Position numbers and translations under genes: made by a program
Notes under the pieces: generated by a model
Databases searched by the model: none
Told to the model about the DNA's origin: nothing
The model's input: only the letters and a program-made list of their open reading frames with translations
Assembly (NCBI GenBank): GCA_030597865.1
Contig: JAUVQZ010000143.1
Span: forward strand, 1-7,591
Direction of reading: 5' to 3'
Origin: Pseudomonadota bacterium
Lineage (GTDB): Bacteria > Desulfobacterota > Desulfobulbia > Desulfobulbales > SURF-16
Length of the DNA: 7,591 bases
In this document: positions 1 through 6,109 of the stretch, one piece after another
Layout: every line of letters starts with the position of its first letter
Numbering within the stretch: position 1 is the first letter of the stretch

Positions 1-2
1 CC

Positions 3-1091
3 CATGATTTTAACAATATCCTCTCTGCTATTATAGGATACTCTGAACTAGCTAGGGTTAATCTCCCCGCGGACAGCAAGGCCGCCCAAGACATTGATCA
101 GGTGTTGAAGGCCGGCAAGCGGGCGGCAGACCTTGTCAAACAGATTCTTACCTTCAGCCGCAAGACAGATCATCAACGAAAACCTCTCTCACCCTATCTG
201 ATCATCAAGGAGGCGCTGAAGATGCTGCGCTCCTCCCTGCCGACCACCATTCATATCAAGGAGGATATAGATAAGGAATGCGGCCAGATCATGGCAGACC
301 CCACCAACATCCATCAGATTATCGTCAATCTCTGCACCAACTCCCTGCATGCCATGGAGTCTGAGAAAGGAATGATAGGTGTCAGCCTGCACCGAAGAGA
401 AATGAGTGTTGATCAGATCGCCGGGGAGGCCGGTGTATCTCCGGGTCCGTTTATTATTCTGGAGGTAAGCGACACCGGCCACGGTATGGATCAGGCCACC
501 ATGGAGCGCATCTTTGACCCTTATTTTACCACCAAAGAGATTGGCAAAGGCACAGGGCTCGGCCTTGCAGTTATCCGCGGAATTATTCAGGACTACCATG
601 GATTTATTCGGGTCCAGAGTGAGCCAGGTAAAGGAACCACCTTTTCTGTGTATATCCCGGCCATGCCGGAGCAGGCAGCACCTTCGGATGAAACAGAGGC
701 AACGGCTGCGCTGCCCGTAGGTAGTGAACGAATCCTGATTGTCGATGACGAAGGTATAATCGTCAATGCGAACAAGGCCATACTTGACCACCTGGGCTAC
801 CAGGTATCAACGACAACCGATAGTCTCGATGGCCTGGAAAAAATTCGCACCGCCCCAGACCAGTTTGACCTGCTCATTACTGACCAGACCATGCCCAACC
901 TGACCGGTGCTGAATTGGCCCGGCAGGTCCTGCAGATAAGGCCCAATATGGCCATTATACTCTGTACGGGCTACAGCTCCGTTTTTTCGGAAAAGGACGC
1001 CCTTGCCATGGGCATAAAAAAATACCTTAGAAAGCCAGTGGGCATGATAGCACTCTCCCAAACTGTCCGGCAGGTGTTGGATGGAAATTAA
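3..1091 (+). CDS. Hybrid sensor histidine kinase, C-terminal part (HisKA-HATPase-REC), 5' end outside window
   Basis: The frame is open from the left edge, and 362 residues are visible. The first complete codon is the His of an HDFNNIL H-box, so the autophosphorylated residue is present but the sensor region is missing. Numbering from that His, the HATPase domain shows the N-box NLCTN (109-113), G1 DTGHGMD (157-163), F-box FDPYFTT (171-177) and G2 GKGTGLGL (181-188). A receiver domain follows at about 243-358, with the acidic pair D248/D249, phospho-acceptor D294 in LITDQTMP, T322 and K344 (RKP). All catalytic positions are intact, so both autophosphorylation and intramolecular His-to-Asp transfer look possible. 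There is no DNA-binding output domain. The protein ends with the receiver, so output probably goes through an Hpt protein, a separate regulator or feedback on the kinase. The input signal cannot be judged. It ends 34 bp from the convergent channel gene. Confidence 0.95.
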   Translation, partial: HDFNNILSAIIGYSELARVNLPADSKAAQDIDQVLKAGKRAADLVKQILTFSRKTDHQRKPLSPYLIIKEALKMLRSSLPTTIHIKEDIDKECGQIMADPTNIHQIIVNLCTNSLHAMESEKGMIGVSLHRREMSVDQIAGEAGVSPGPFIILEVSDTGHGMDQATMERIFDPYFTTKEIGKGTGLGLAVIRGIIQDYHGFIRVQSEPGKGTTFSVYIPAMPEQAAPSDETEATAALPVGSERILIVDDEGIIVNANKAILDHLGYQVSTTTDSLDGLEKIRTAPDQFDLLITDQTMPNLTGAELARQVLQIRPNMAIILCTGYSSVFSEKDALAMGIKKYLRKPVGMIALSQTVRQVLDGN

Positions 1092-1125
1092 GTTCAATGG
1101 TCGTCAGAGGGTAAAAAGTTGTTTT

Positions 1126-2817
1126 TTAGTACTTTTCAACAAAGCATTGTTCCGCCTCGGCAGTGCCGATCAGAACCAGTTCAGCATTTTTATGCAACAG
1201 GACATTCGGGTCTGGACTGATGACCATCTTCCCCTTGGTGGTGATGGCCACGATACTGCAGCCTGTTTCCTTTCGTATCCCGGTTTCAATAAGGGTCTGA
1301 CCCACAAGTGCCACGGGAACCGGGGCCCTGAAAACACTTAAGCCCTCCAGGGCCATAAGCACCTCCTCGGGCTTAAGTTGATTGAGGATGGTATTGGCGC
1401 CCAGGGAGGCATAGGACATGACAAGGTCAGCACCTCCCCGGTGCAGCTTGGAAACAGCGTTCTCGTTTGTCGCCCTGGCAATGATCTGGATATCCGGCCG
1501 TAGCTGCCGGCAGTAAATGGTCAGGTAGACATTAATGGCATCATTGTGGGTGGTGATCAGCACAGATCTGGCTTTTTTGATCCCCGCCCTGTCAAGGATG
1601 TCGATATCTGCGGCATTGCCCTGGATGGAGTATTCACTCCCCCTTACCACTGTGGCGCTTTTTTCAATTATCCGGTAGCCAATGTCCCGGCGCGACAGGG
1701 CCAGGGCAGCAGCCCTGCCGACCCGGCCACCTCCCAGGATGAGAACCGGCACATCCTCGGGCTGGTCGGCGCAATAGATGCCGAAATGATCTTCATATTT
1801 TTGCAGCTGTTCCGTTGATCCAGCCAGCATGAGGATTGATGAGGCATTAATTCTCAGGTCAGGGGTTGGTGCCACGAATTTTCCCCGTTCCCATACCCCA
1901 ACAACGGTGAGGCCTGTTTTTTCCCTCAGCTCTGTCTCCGCCAGGGTCTTGCCGTCCAGAATGGTGCGCATGGCAGGGGCTTCAGCGATGAGAAGTTCCT
2001 TGAACCTCCAGATAATGTTCGCCCCTCTACTGCCGCCAATGGCCCGGCGGCCAAGGGACTGGCCAAGCATATCCATAAACTGCAAGACATGGCTGTTGCC
2101 GGCATACCCTAAGATATCAACGGAATGTTTATGGTCGGCATTGGTGACAATGGGCACGGATTCAGATATCTCCCTGATCGTAAAAGAGATGTCCGTATTG
2201 GTCATATCATCATTGGTAATAACTACCAGGGCGGCATTGTTGATCCGTAGGCGTCTGTAGGTCTCTGGGTCACCGTAGTCGCCAAGCATGACATTATATC
2301 CCAGATTATTGAGCTCAAGGGCCCTCTGCAGGTCGGGTGCCAGAAGGACATACTCGTATTTATGCTGTTTGAGTTTTTTGATTAAATTCCTGGTAATGGG
2401 ATCCAGGTTGGTCAGCACCACATGGCCATATGTCTTTTCCGGGAGTTCCCTGGGCGCCCTGGCCTTTTCCAGGGCAGACAGCCATGGCGCGTAAAAAAAT
2501 TGGATGAATGTAAAGGGCAGCATGATGAGCAGAAAAACAACGCCTGAGATAAGGACAATGGTTGAAAACAAGAGGCCCAGATCGGTGTGAAAGGTGATGT
2601 CGCCAAAACCCAGGGTGGACATGACGGTCAGGGTCCAGTAAACACCGGTAAACCAACTGTAGTTCCGCCCCTCCCAAAGCATGATAAGGTGGAAAATAAG
2701 GCTATAGGCAACAATGAGAGCGACAAGAAACAGAAAAAACTTGAGAAGGATCAAGGTATTTCTCTGCGTCGTTCTGTGGTTGAGGAAATAGACAAGCTGG
2801 GTGGGGAGATATTTCAT
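1126..2817 (-). CDS. Two-TM potassium channel with tandem RCK (TrkA-N/TrkA-C) domains, GsuK-like
   Basis: The protein has 563 residues. A first membrane helix lies at about 22-47, a pore loop carries the selectivity filter TLGFGD (68-73, a variant of TVGYGD), and the inner helix spans about 80-108. The cytoplasmic part holds two RCK modules: RCK1 about 130-345 and RCK2 about 356-563, each a Rossmann TrkA-N part followed by a TrkA-C part. RCK2 has a clear dinucleotide loop GGGRVG (362-367) and an acidic residue after the second strand (E385). RCK1 has no Gly-rich loop; the matching stretch reads VLTNLDPITRN. One chain with two RCKs forms a gating ring as a tetramer, as known for GsuK of Geobacter sulfurreducens, which responds to ADP/NAD+ and Ca2+; ligand use here is inference. 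The ATG has no Shine-Dalgarno sequence, and an in-frame stop at 2836-2838 rules out a much longer start. The ATG overlaps the stop of a short upstream frame (ATGA). Confidence 0.93.
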   Translation of the reverse strand: MKYLPTQLVYFLNHRTTQRNTLILLKFFLFLVALIVAYSLIFHLIMLWEGRNYSWFTGVYWTLTVMSTLGFGDITFHTDLGLLFSTIVLISGVVFLLIMLPFTFIQFFYAPWLSALEKARAPRELPEKTYGHVVLTNLDPITRNLIKKLKQHKYEYVLLAPDLQRALELNNLGYNVMLGDYGDPETYRRLRINNAALVVITNDDMTNTDISFTIREISESVPIVTNADHKHSVDILGYAGNSHVLQFMDMLGQSLGRRAIGGSRGANIIWRFKELLIAEAPAMRTILDGKTLAETELREKTGLTVVGVWERGKFVAPTPDLRINASSILMLAGSTEQLQKYEDHFGIYCADQPEDVPVLILGGGRVGRAAALALSRRDIGYRIIEKSATVVRGSEYSIQGNAADIDILDRAGIKKARSVLITTHNDAINVYLTIYCRQLRPDIQIIARATNENAVSKLHRGGADLVMSYASLGANTILNQLKPEEVLMALEGLSVFRAPVPVALVGQTLIETGIRKETGCSIVAITTKGKMVISPDPNVLLHKNAELVLIGTAEAEQCFVEKY

Positions 2818-3186
2818 GGGTGGGGTGATATTCGTTTATGGGTATCTTGAAAAACTAGATATTTTTTGCCGTGACGCAGTAATCGGGCAGGTAAGTGAGC
2901 CTGCGAGACTCCGAAATAGCAGTTTTGCAAGGTAGCCTTATGTTTTATGGTGGCGGAATAAACCAAGGTCATATCATACATATAAGATCCCTGGGCCACA
3001 AAGGACTAAGTGTTACTCGCTATCCTAATCGAAAAGACGCTTTTTCACCAAAAAAGAGCCCCTGGCCAGCATGAAAGGTTAAAACAGGGGGGCTGGAAGG
3101 GGTGGGGCGGTCCGCCCTGGGGCCTGGCTGGCGAGAATGGCCTCGCAGTTCCGGCTTAACAGGCATTTAACAAGAAGAGGTATGGA
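2818..3186. other. Divergent intergenic region between the channel gene and yaiI
   Basis: No convincing gene is seen in these 369 bp. It must hold the start signals for the channel gene (leftward) and for yaiI (rightward), but no promoter with both hexamers stands out. Structures seen on reading include a 5-bp stem GCAGG/CCTGC (2887-2904), a 6-bp AT stem CTTTTT/AAAAAG (3040-3056), a GC-rich odd palindrome GGGCGG-T-CCGCCC (3105-3117) and a 5-bp stem GCGAG/CTCGC (3131-3146). A G-rich run occupies 3087-3122 on the plus strand. A weak minus-strand short frame (2814-2981) ends on the channel start. I did not recognise a known riboswitch. Confidence 0.6.
3174..3180 (+). promoter_or_regulatory. Ribosome binding site of yaiI (GAAGAGG)
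   Basis: A purine-rich GAAGAGG lies 6 nt before the ATG at 3187. This spacing selects 3187 over the ATG at 3182, which reads ATG GAA TGA and stops at once. The resulting N-terminus MNIWVDADACP matches the family. Confidence 0.7.
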
Positions 3187-3642
3187 ATGAATATATGGGT
3201 GGATGCCGATGCATGCCCGGTGGTGATTAAAGATATCCTGTTCAGGGCGGCGGAGCGAACCGGGCTATTACTGACCCTTGTCGCCAATCATCCTTTACGC
3301 ATACCGCGGTCGGCGGGGATTAAATTTGTGCAGGTGGCAGCGGGTTGTGATGTGGCGGACAATGAGATTGTCAGAAGGCTGAGTGTTGGCGATCTGGTAA
3401 TCACCGCTGATATTCCTTTGGCAGCTGAGGTGGTTGAAAAGGGAGGTCATGCCCTTAATCCCCGCGGTGAGCTCTATTCAGCTGAAAATATTAGAGAGCG
3501 TCTCAATGTCCGGGATTTTATGGATACCCTGCGCTCGAACGGCATAGATACCGGTGGTCCACCGGCCCTCAGCAAAAGGGACCGCCAAACCTTTGCCAAT
3601 AATTTGGATAGATTATTAACCAGCCATGGCAGGGTTAAATAA
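3187..3642 (+). CDS. yaiI: YaiI/YqxD family protein (UPF0178, DUF188)
   Basis: The 151-residue protein is full length for the family and closely resembles E. coli YaiI as I know it. Shared blocks include WVDADACP (4-11), AAGCDVADNEIV (51-62), GDLVITADIPLA (68-79), NPRGE (91-95), RDFMDTLR (109-116) and the SKRDRQ stretch (129-134). The family is widespread in bacteria and is placed in the PIN-like fold group. The conserved Asp residues near the N-terminus (D6, D8) and in ITADIP (D75) could bind metal in a nuclease-like site, but the activity is not established, so no reaction is claimed. It is soluble, with no signal peptide or membrane segment. The gene stands alone on its strand, and its last 8 bp overlap the 3' end of pyruvate kinase on the opposite strand. 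Confidence 0.93.
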   Translation: MNIWVDADACPVVIKDILFRAAERTGLLLTLVANHPLRIPRSAGIKFVQVAAGCDVADNEIVRRLSVGDLVITADIPLAAEVVEKGGHALNPRGELYSAENIRERLNVRDFMDTLRSNGIDTGGPPALSKRDRQTFANNLDRLLTSHGRVK

Positions 3643-5035
3643 TTCTGACCTGCACTGTTTCGACAAACGTGCCGTCAGCCAAGATATCGGAAACCACGAT
3701 GACCCTGTCCCCTGTGGACACAATATTTTTTCCGGTTAGCAGCTTTATTGCCCGGGAGATGGTGGTTTCCGGCGTCTTGGAAAATTTGACGATGCAGGCC
3801 TCTACTCCCCAGTGGATTGCCAACCGTCTCCTGACGTGGCTGGAGTTGGTAAAGGCATAAATTGACTCGTTGGGGCGACAGGCCGAGACAAGGACCGCCA
3901 TCAGGCCCCGACGGGTAAAGACCAAGATGGCCTTGGCCTGCAGGTTGTTATTGAGGATGGCAGCGCAGCGGGCAATTTCATATTTGGCATTATCGGACGC
4001 CTCCACCCGCACCCGGGGATCGAGCTTCTGGCGCTGCTCTGTGCGCCGGGCCACCGCGTCCATGACCTCAAGGGCCTTAACTGGATATTTACCGGTGGTG
4101 GTCTCCCCGGAAAGCATGGTGCAGTCAACCCCCTGCAGAACCGCCCAGGTAATATCGGTCACCTCAGCCCTGGTTGGAGTTGGGTTAATGATCATCGATT
4201 CCAGCATATGGGTGGCGACAATGACCGGCTTGCCAGCCTGACGGCATCGCAGGACCATCTCCTCCTGGAGATGGGGGACCTCCTCAAAGGCAAGCTCTGC
4301 CACAAGATCCCCCCGGGCAATCATGACACCATCGGCAATCTCAATGATCTCAGCCAGATGGGGAATGGCTTCCGCACTCTCAATCTTGGCGATCACATCG
4401 ATGTTGGCATTTCTTTCTGCCAGGTATTGCTGTAGGTCAACAATGGCTGAGGCCTCTTTGACAAAGGAAAGGGCAATGAAATCAACACCCTGCTCAATGC
4501 CGAATTTGATATCAAGCCAATCTTTTTCAGTGATCGATGGCAGGTCCGCAGACTTGCCCCGGATGTTGAGGTGACGGCGGGAGCCAAGCAGGCCCTCATC
4601 AAGACTCTGGCAGAGAATGTCACAGGCGGTCTTGTCCATGACCTCCAGGCGAATCATCCCCCCGTCAACAAGAATGATATCGCCAATGGAAACATCATCA
4701 ATAAAGCCATCGTAACTCACCTCCACGCAATGGGGCTCAAGGATGGCCTCCCGGCGGATGGTGAAGGTCAGGGAGTCGCCATTTTTCAAGGGGATGTCAG
4801 GGCTAACGTCGCCGGTTTTGATCTCCGGGCCTTTGGTGTCCAGGAGGATGGCCACGGCCCCCCCTTCCTTTCTGTTTAATCGTTTGATGTGGTGAATCAC
4901 CTGGCCATGCCAGTCATGGTCACCATGGGACATGTTGAGGCGGGCAATATTCATCCCCTTCAGGGCCATGGTCATGAGCATTTCGTAGGACTGGGTCCTG
5001 GGGCCGATGGTGCAGACAATCTTGGTTTTACGCAT
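3635..5035 (-). CDS. pyk: Pyruvate kinase
   Basis: This enzyme converts phosphoenolpyruvate and ADP to pyruvate and ATP in the cytoplasm, the last step of glycolysis. From the chosen start it has 466 residues, the usual bacterial length (about 470). It opens with the family hallmark MRKTKIVCTIGP. Active-site elements are ARLNMSHGD (31-39, with R32, N34, S36), LLDTKGPEI (64-72, with D66), the catalytic-lysine signature VIAKIES (K217), Mg ligands E219 and D243 (ARGD), and T275 in VATHMLES. The middle region (EVPHLQEEM, NPTPTRAEV, MLSGETTTGKYP) resembles the plastid alpha-type more than E. coli PykF. ARGDL is followed by VAELA where most family members have GVEIP or GAELP. The C-terminal domain (about 345-466) is present. 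In-frame ATGs at 5044 and 5056 are alternatives; none has a clear Shine-Dalgarno sequence, so 5035 was chosen by homology. Confidence 0.96.
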   Translation of the reverse strand: MRKTKIVCTIGPRTQSYEMLMTMALKGMNIARLNMSHGDHDWHGQVIHHIKRLNRKEGGAVAILLDTKGPEIKTGDVSPDIPLKNGDSLTFTIRREAILEPHCVEVSYDGFIDDVSIGDIILVDGGMIRLEVMDKTACDILCQSLDEGLLGSRRHLNIRGKSADLPSITEKDWLDIKFGIEQGVDFIALSFVKEASAIVDLQQYLAERNANIDVIAKIESAEAIPHLAEIIEIADGVMIARGDLVAELAFEEVPHLQEEMVLRCRQAGKPVIVATHMLESMIINPTPTRAEVTDITWAVLQGVDCTMLSGETTTGKYPVKALEVMDAVARRTEQRQKLDPRVRVEASDNAKYEIARCAAILNNNLQAKAILVFTRRGLMAVLVSACRPNESIYAFTNSSHVRRRLAIHWGVEACIVKFSKTPETTISRAIKLLTGKNIVSTGDRVIVVSDILADGTFVETVQVRII

Positions 5036-5085
5036 TGTGTTCATGGGATCAACCATAGGGTAAAATGCCAGGCCGTAGACAGGCG

Positions 5086-5103
5086 GCCCACAGGGTGGTG
5101 GGC
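5086..5103 (-). other. GC-rich hairpin in the pyk leader
   Basis: The arms GCCCAC (5086-5091) and GTGGGC (5098-5103) are perfect inverted repeats around a 6-nt loop. The stem lies 51 nt upstream of the chosen pyk start and downstream of the TATAAT box, so it would fall in the mRNA leader. No T-run follows it, so it is not an obvious intrinsic terminator. Any regulatory role is inference. Confidence 0.35.
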
Positions 5104-5140
5104 GCGAAATTTTCAGGAAAAGAAGGGGGATGCACCCTTG

Positions 5141-5146
5141 ATTATA
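5141..5146 (-). promoter_or_regulatory. Candidate -10 box (TATAAT) for pyk
   Basis: Read on the minus strand this is a perfect TATAAT, about 105 bp upstream of the chosen pyk start, in a non-coding stretch. No good -35 hexamer sits at 16-18 bp; the nearest TTG-type hexamer, TTGCCC, is 20 bp away. The promoter may therefore be weak or activator-dependent. Transcription would start near 5134, giving a leader of roughly 80-100 nt. Confidence 0.4.
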
Positions 5147-5182
5147 GTGCAAAATAACCAGGGCCAGGGCAATAAAATCTTT

Positions 5183-5201
5183 AGATTCTGCTGTAGAATC
5201 T
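5183..5201. repeat. Perfect 7-bp inverted repeat upstream of pyk promoter
   Basis: AGATTCT (5183-5189) and AGAATCT (5195-5201) are exact reverse complements separated by GCTGT. The centre lies about 48 bp upstream of the TATAAT box of pyk, a position that would suit an activator site. It lacks a T-tract on either side, so a terminator is unlikely. Confidence 0.45.
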
Positions 5202-5254
5202 GGGGAGGGAGGGCGCAAAAAAATAAGGCATTGCCTGTGCTGCCCCTCAGCATA

Positions 5255-5274
5255 GATTGATATCTATATCAATC
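5255..5274. promoter_or_regulatory. 20-bp palindrome, operator-like (GATTGATAT-CT-ATATCAATC)
   Basis: Two perfect 9-bp arms flank a 2-bp centre. The core TTGAT-N6-ATCAA resembles FNR-type half-sites but has 6 rather than 4 bp between them, so I do not assign it to FNR. Length and symmetry suit a homodimeric regulator. It lies about 120 bp upstream of the pyk -10 box and at the beginning of the small open frame on the plus strand, so it could control either or neither. Confidence 0.45.
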
Positions 5275-5412
5275 CCAAACCAGAAATTCACCAGGCTGGC
5301 CCTGATGGTCATCCTGATTGTGCCGGGCATCATTCTGCTGTGGCTAAAGGAAACCGAAATGCTGGTTTGTCTGAAAGAAGATCATGAAGAAACGGCCAGT
5401 GCTATTTCGTGA
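5257..5412 (+). CDS. Possible small single-TM peptide or gene remnant (uncertain)
   Basis: The plus-strand frame is open from 5227 (after a TAA at 5224-5226) to a TGA at 5410-5412. It encodes a basic N-terminal stretch (PNQKFTRLA), a strong hydrophobic helix (LALMVILIVPGIILLWL) and an acidic, Cys-containing tail (LKEDHEETASAIS). In the helix region about 17 of 20 codons end in G or C, which looks coding rather than random. The start is unclear: TTG at 5257 gives 51 residues but lies inside the palindrome, while ATG at 5305 would begin inside the helix. Neither has a good ribosome site. I do not recognise the protein. It could be an unannotated small membrane protein, the N-terminus of a decayed gene, or chance. 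Confidence 0.25.
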   Translation: MISISIPNQKFTRLALMVILIVPGIILLWLKETEMLVCLKEDHEETASAIS

Positions 5413-5472
5413 CACCATTGCCAGGATCTGTCATGGAGAAAGAGCAGTTCGGCCTGTCCCGGTCTGCTGCGT

Positions 5473-5829
5473 TCAGTTATTGCATTGGCCGCCTTCGACC
5501 TTGGGGAAACCGGCCAAGCTGAAGCTCTGACCGCAGCCGCAGGTTGTTTTGGTGTTGGCATTCGTGAACTGCAAACCACCGTTGATCAAGTCGTCTGAGT
5601 AGTCAATGACCAGACCGTCCATGAATTTCAGGCTTTCAGGATCGGCAACGATCCGGATCGTTCCTTCCCTATGAACCACATCCTCGCCATCCTTCATCCC
5701 TTTGGCGATTTCCGCATTATATGTGAGGCCGGCACAGCCTCCTTCAGTCACACCGACCCGCACGAACTGGTCAGCCTCCAACTTGGTATTCAGCATTGAG
5801 GCTGCTTTTTCTTTGATGGTAATATGCAT
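5473..5829 (-). CDS. HesB/IscA-family (A-type) iron-sulfur cluster carrier protein
   Basis: This is a small (118-residue) cytoplasmic protein of the A-type carrier family, which accepts Fe-S clusters from a scaffold and passes them to apo-enzymes. The three conserved cluster-ligating cysteines are in place: C32 in EGGCAGL, and C97 and C99 in TTCGCGQSF. Other family marks are the TYNAE stretch after the first Cys and SLKFMDGLVIDYSDDL (66-81). An additional Cys (C116) lies in the short tail. The start at 5829 is fixed by GGAGG 5 nt upstream (5835-5839); longer in-frame starts at 5841 and 5913 lack such a site. IscA, ErpA and SufA cannot be told apart confidently from sequence alone, so no symbol is given. 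No iscS, iscU or suf gene is in the window, so it appears to be a stand-alone carrier with its own promoter. Confidence 0.94.
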   Translation of the reverse strand: MHITIKEKAASMLNTKLEADQFVRVGVTEGGCAGLTYNAEIAKGMKDGEDVVHREGTIRIVADPESLKFMDGLVIDYSDDLINGGLQFTNANTKTTCGCGQSFSLAGFPKVEGGQCNN

Positions 5830-5834
5830 GACAT

Positions 5835-5839
5835 CCTCC
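5835..5839 (-). promoter_or_regulatory. Ribosome binding site (GGAGG) of the iron-sulfur carrier gene
   Basis: GGAGG is separated from the ATG at 5829 by 5 nt (ATGTC). It is among the best Shine-Dalgarno matches in the window and decides the start among several in-frame candidates. Confidence 0.75.
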
Positions 5840-5866
5840 ATCTTTAATTTTCCACAATCATAAGTA

Positions 5867-5897
5867 AACATATGGGCAGGCAACAGGGAAATGTCAA
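5867..5897 (-). promoter_or_regulatory. Candidate promoter for the iron-sulfur carrier gene
   Basis: On the minus strand a perfect -35 TTGACA (5892-5897) is followed after 17 bp by CATATG (5869-5874), or after 19 bp by TATGTT (5867-5872), as a poor -10. The start codon is about 40 bp downstream. The -35 is ideal and the position is right, but the -10 match is weak. No recognised IscR-type site is seen. Confidence 0.4.
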
Positions 5898-6045
5898 GGC
5901 GGCTAAAAAACAAAGGGGCTTATTGTGGATGGGGCATTCGGCGACAGCAACTCCCCATGGAGCAAGGAATAAAGAGGGATTACAGGGGGTATGACGTAGG
6001 GCAAAACAGGCAGGCCCGGGAGGATTGATCCAAGGGGCCGAGGTC

Positions 6046-6081
6046 AAAAATCTTGCCTCAGCCTTCCCTGGTCAGGGAAGG
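6046..6081 (-). terminator. Hairpin plus T-run downstream of cvfB, terminator-like
   Basis: On the minus strand the arms CCTTCCCTG and CAGGGAAGG form a perfect 9-bp GC-rich inverted repeat (6062-6081) with only 2 nt between them; in RNA about 7 pairs with a 6-nt loop would form. It begins 28 nt after the cvfB stop. A run of five T (6046-6050) follows, but only 11 nt after the stem, more than in a typical intrinsic terminator. It separates cvfB from the promoter of the iron-sulfur carrier gene. Confidence 0.45.
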
Positions 6082-6109
6082 TAAAGTAGAGCTGCCCCGG
6101 GTTTTCTCA

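Noticed and set aside
189..791. 200-codon open frame on the minus strand inside the kinase gene
   Set aside because: It lies fully antisense to an unmistakable HATPase/receiver reading frame and its product shows no family-like motifs.
1114..1136. AAAAGT/ACTTTT inverted repeat with T-runs between the convergent kinase and channel genes
   Set aside because: The stem is only 6 AT-rich pairs with an 11-nt loop, so it is too weak to call a terminator.
2880..2945. Riboswitch-like run of small stems in the channel/yaiI intergenic region
   Set aside because: I could match no conserved core of a known riboswitch class, and the stems are only 5 bp.
5057..5218. N-terminal extension of pyruvate kinase from a TTG at 5218
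   Set aside because: The extra residues are unlike any pyruvate kinase, the TATAAT box and leader hairpin lie in this stretch, and the family start MRKTKIVCTIGP is at 5035.
5830..5913. Longer N-terminus for the iron-sulfur carrier protein
   Set aside because: GGAGG sits 5 nt before the ATG at 5829 and family members start at this point; the -10 region of the likely promoter would fall inside the extension.
5844..6047. 67-codon minus-strand frame upstream of the iron-sulfur carrier gene
   Set aside because: The peptide is Pro/Cys-rich without recognisable features, and it runs across the candidate promoter.
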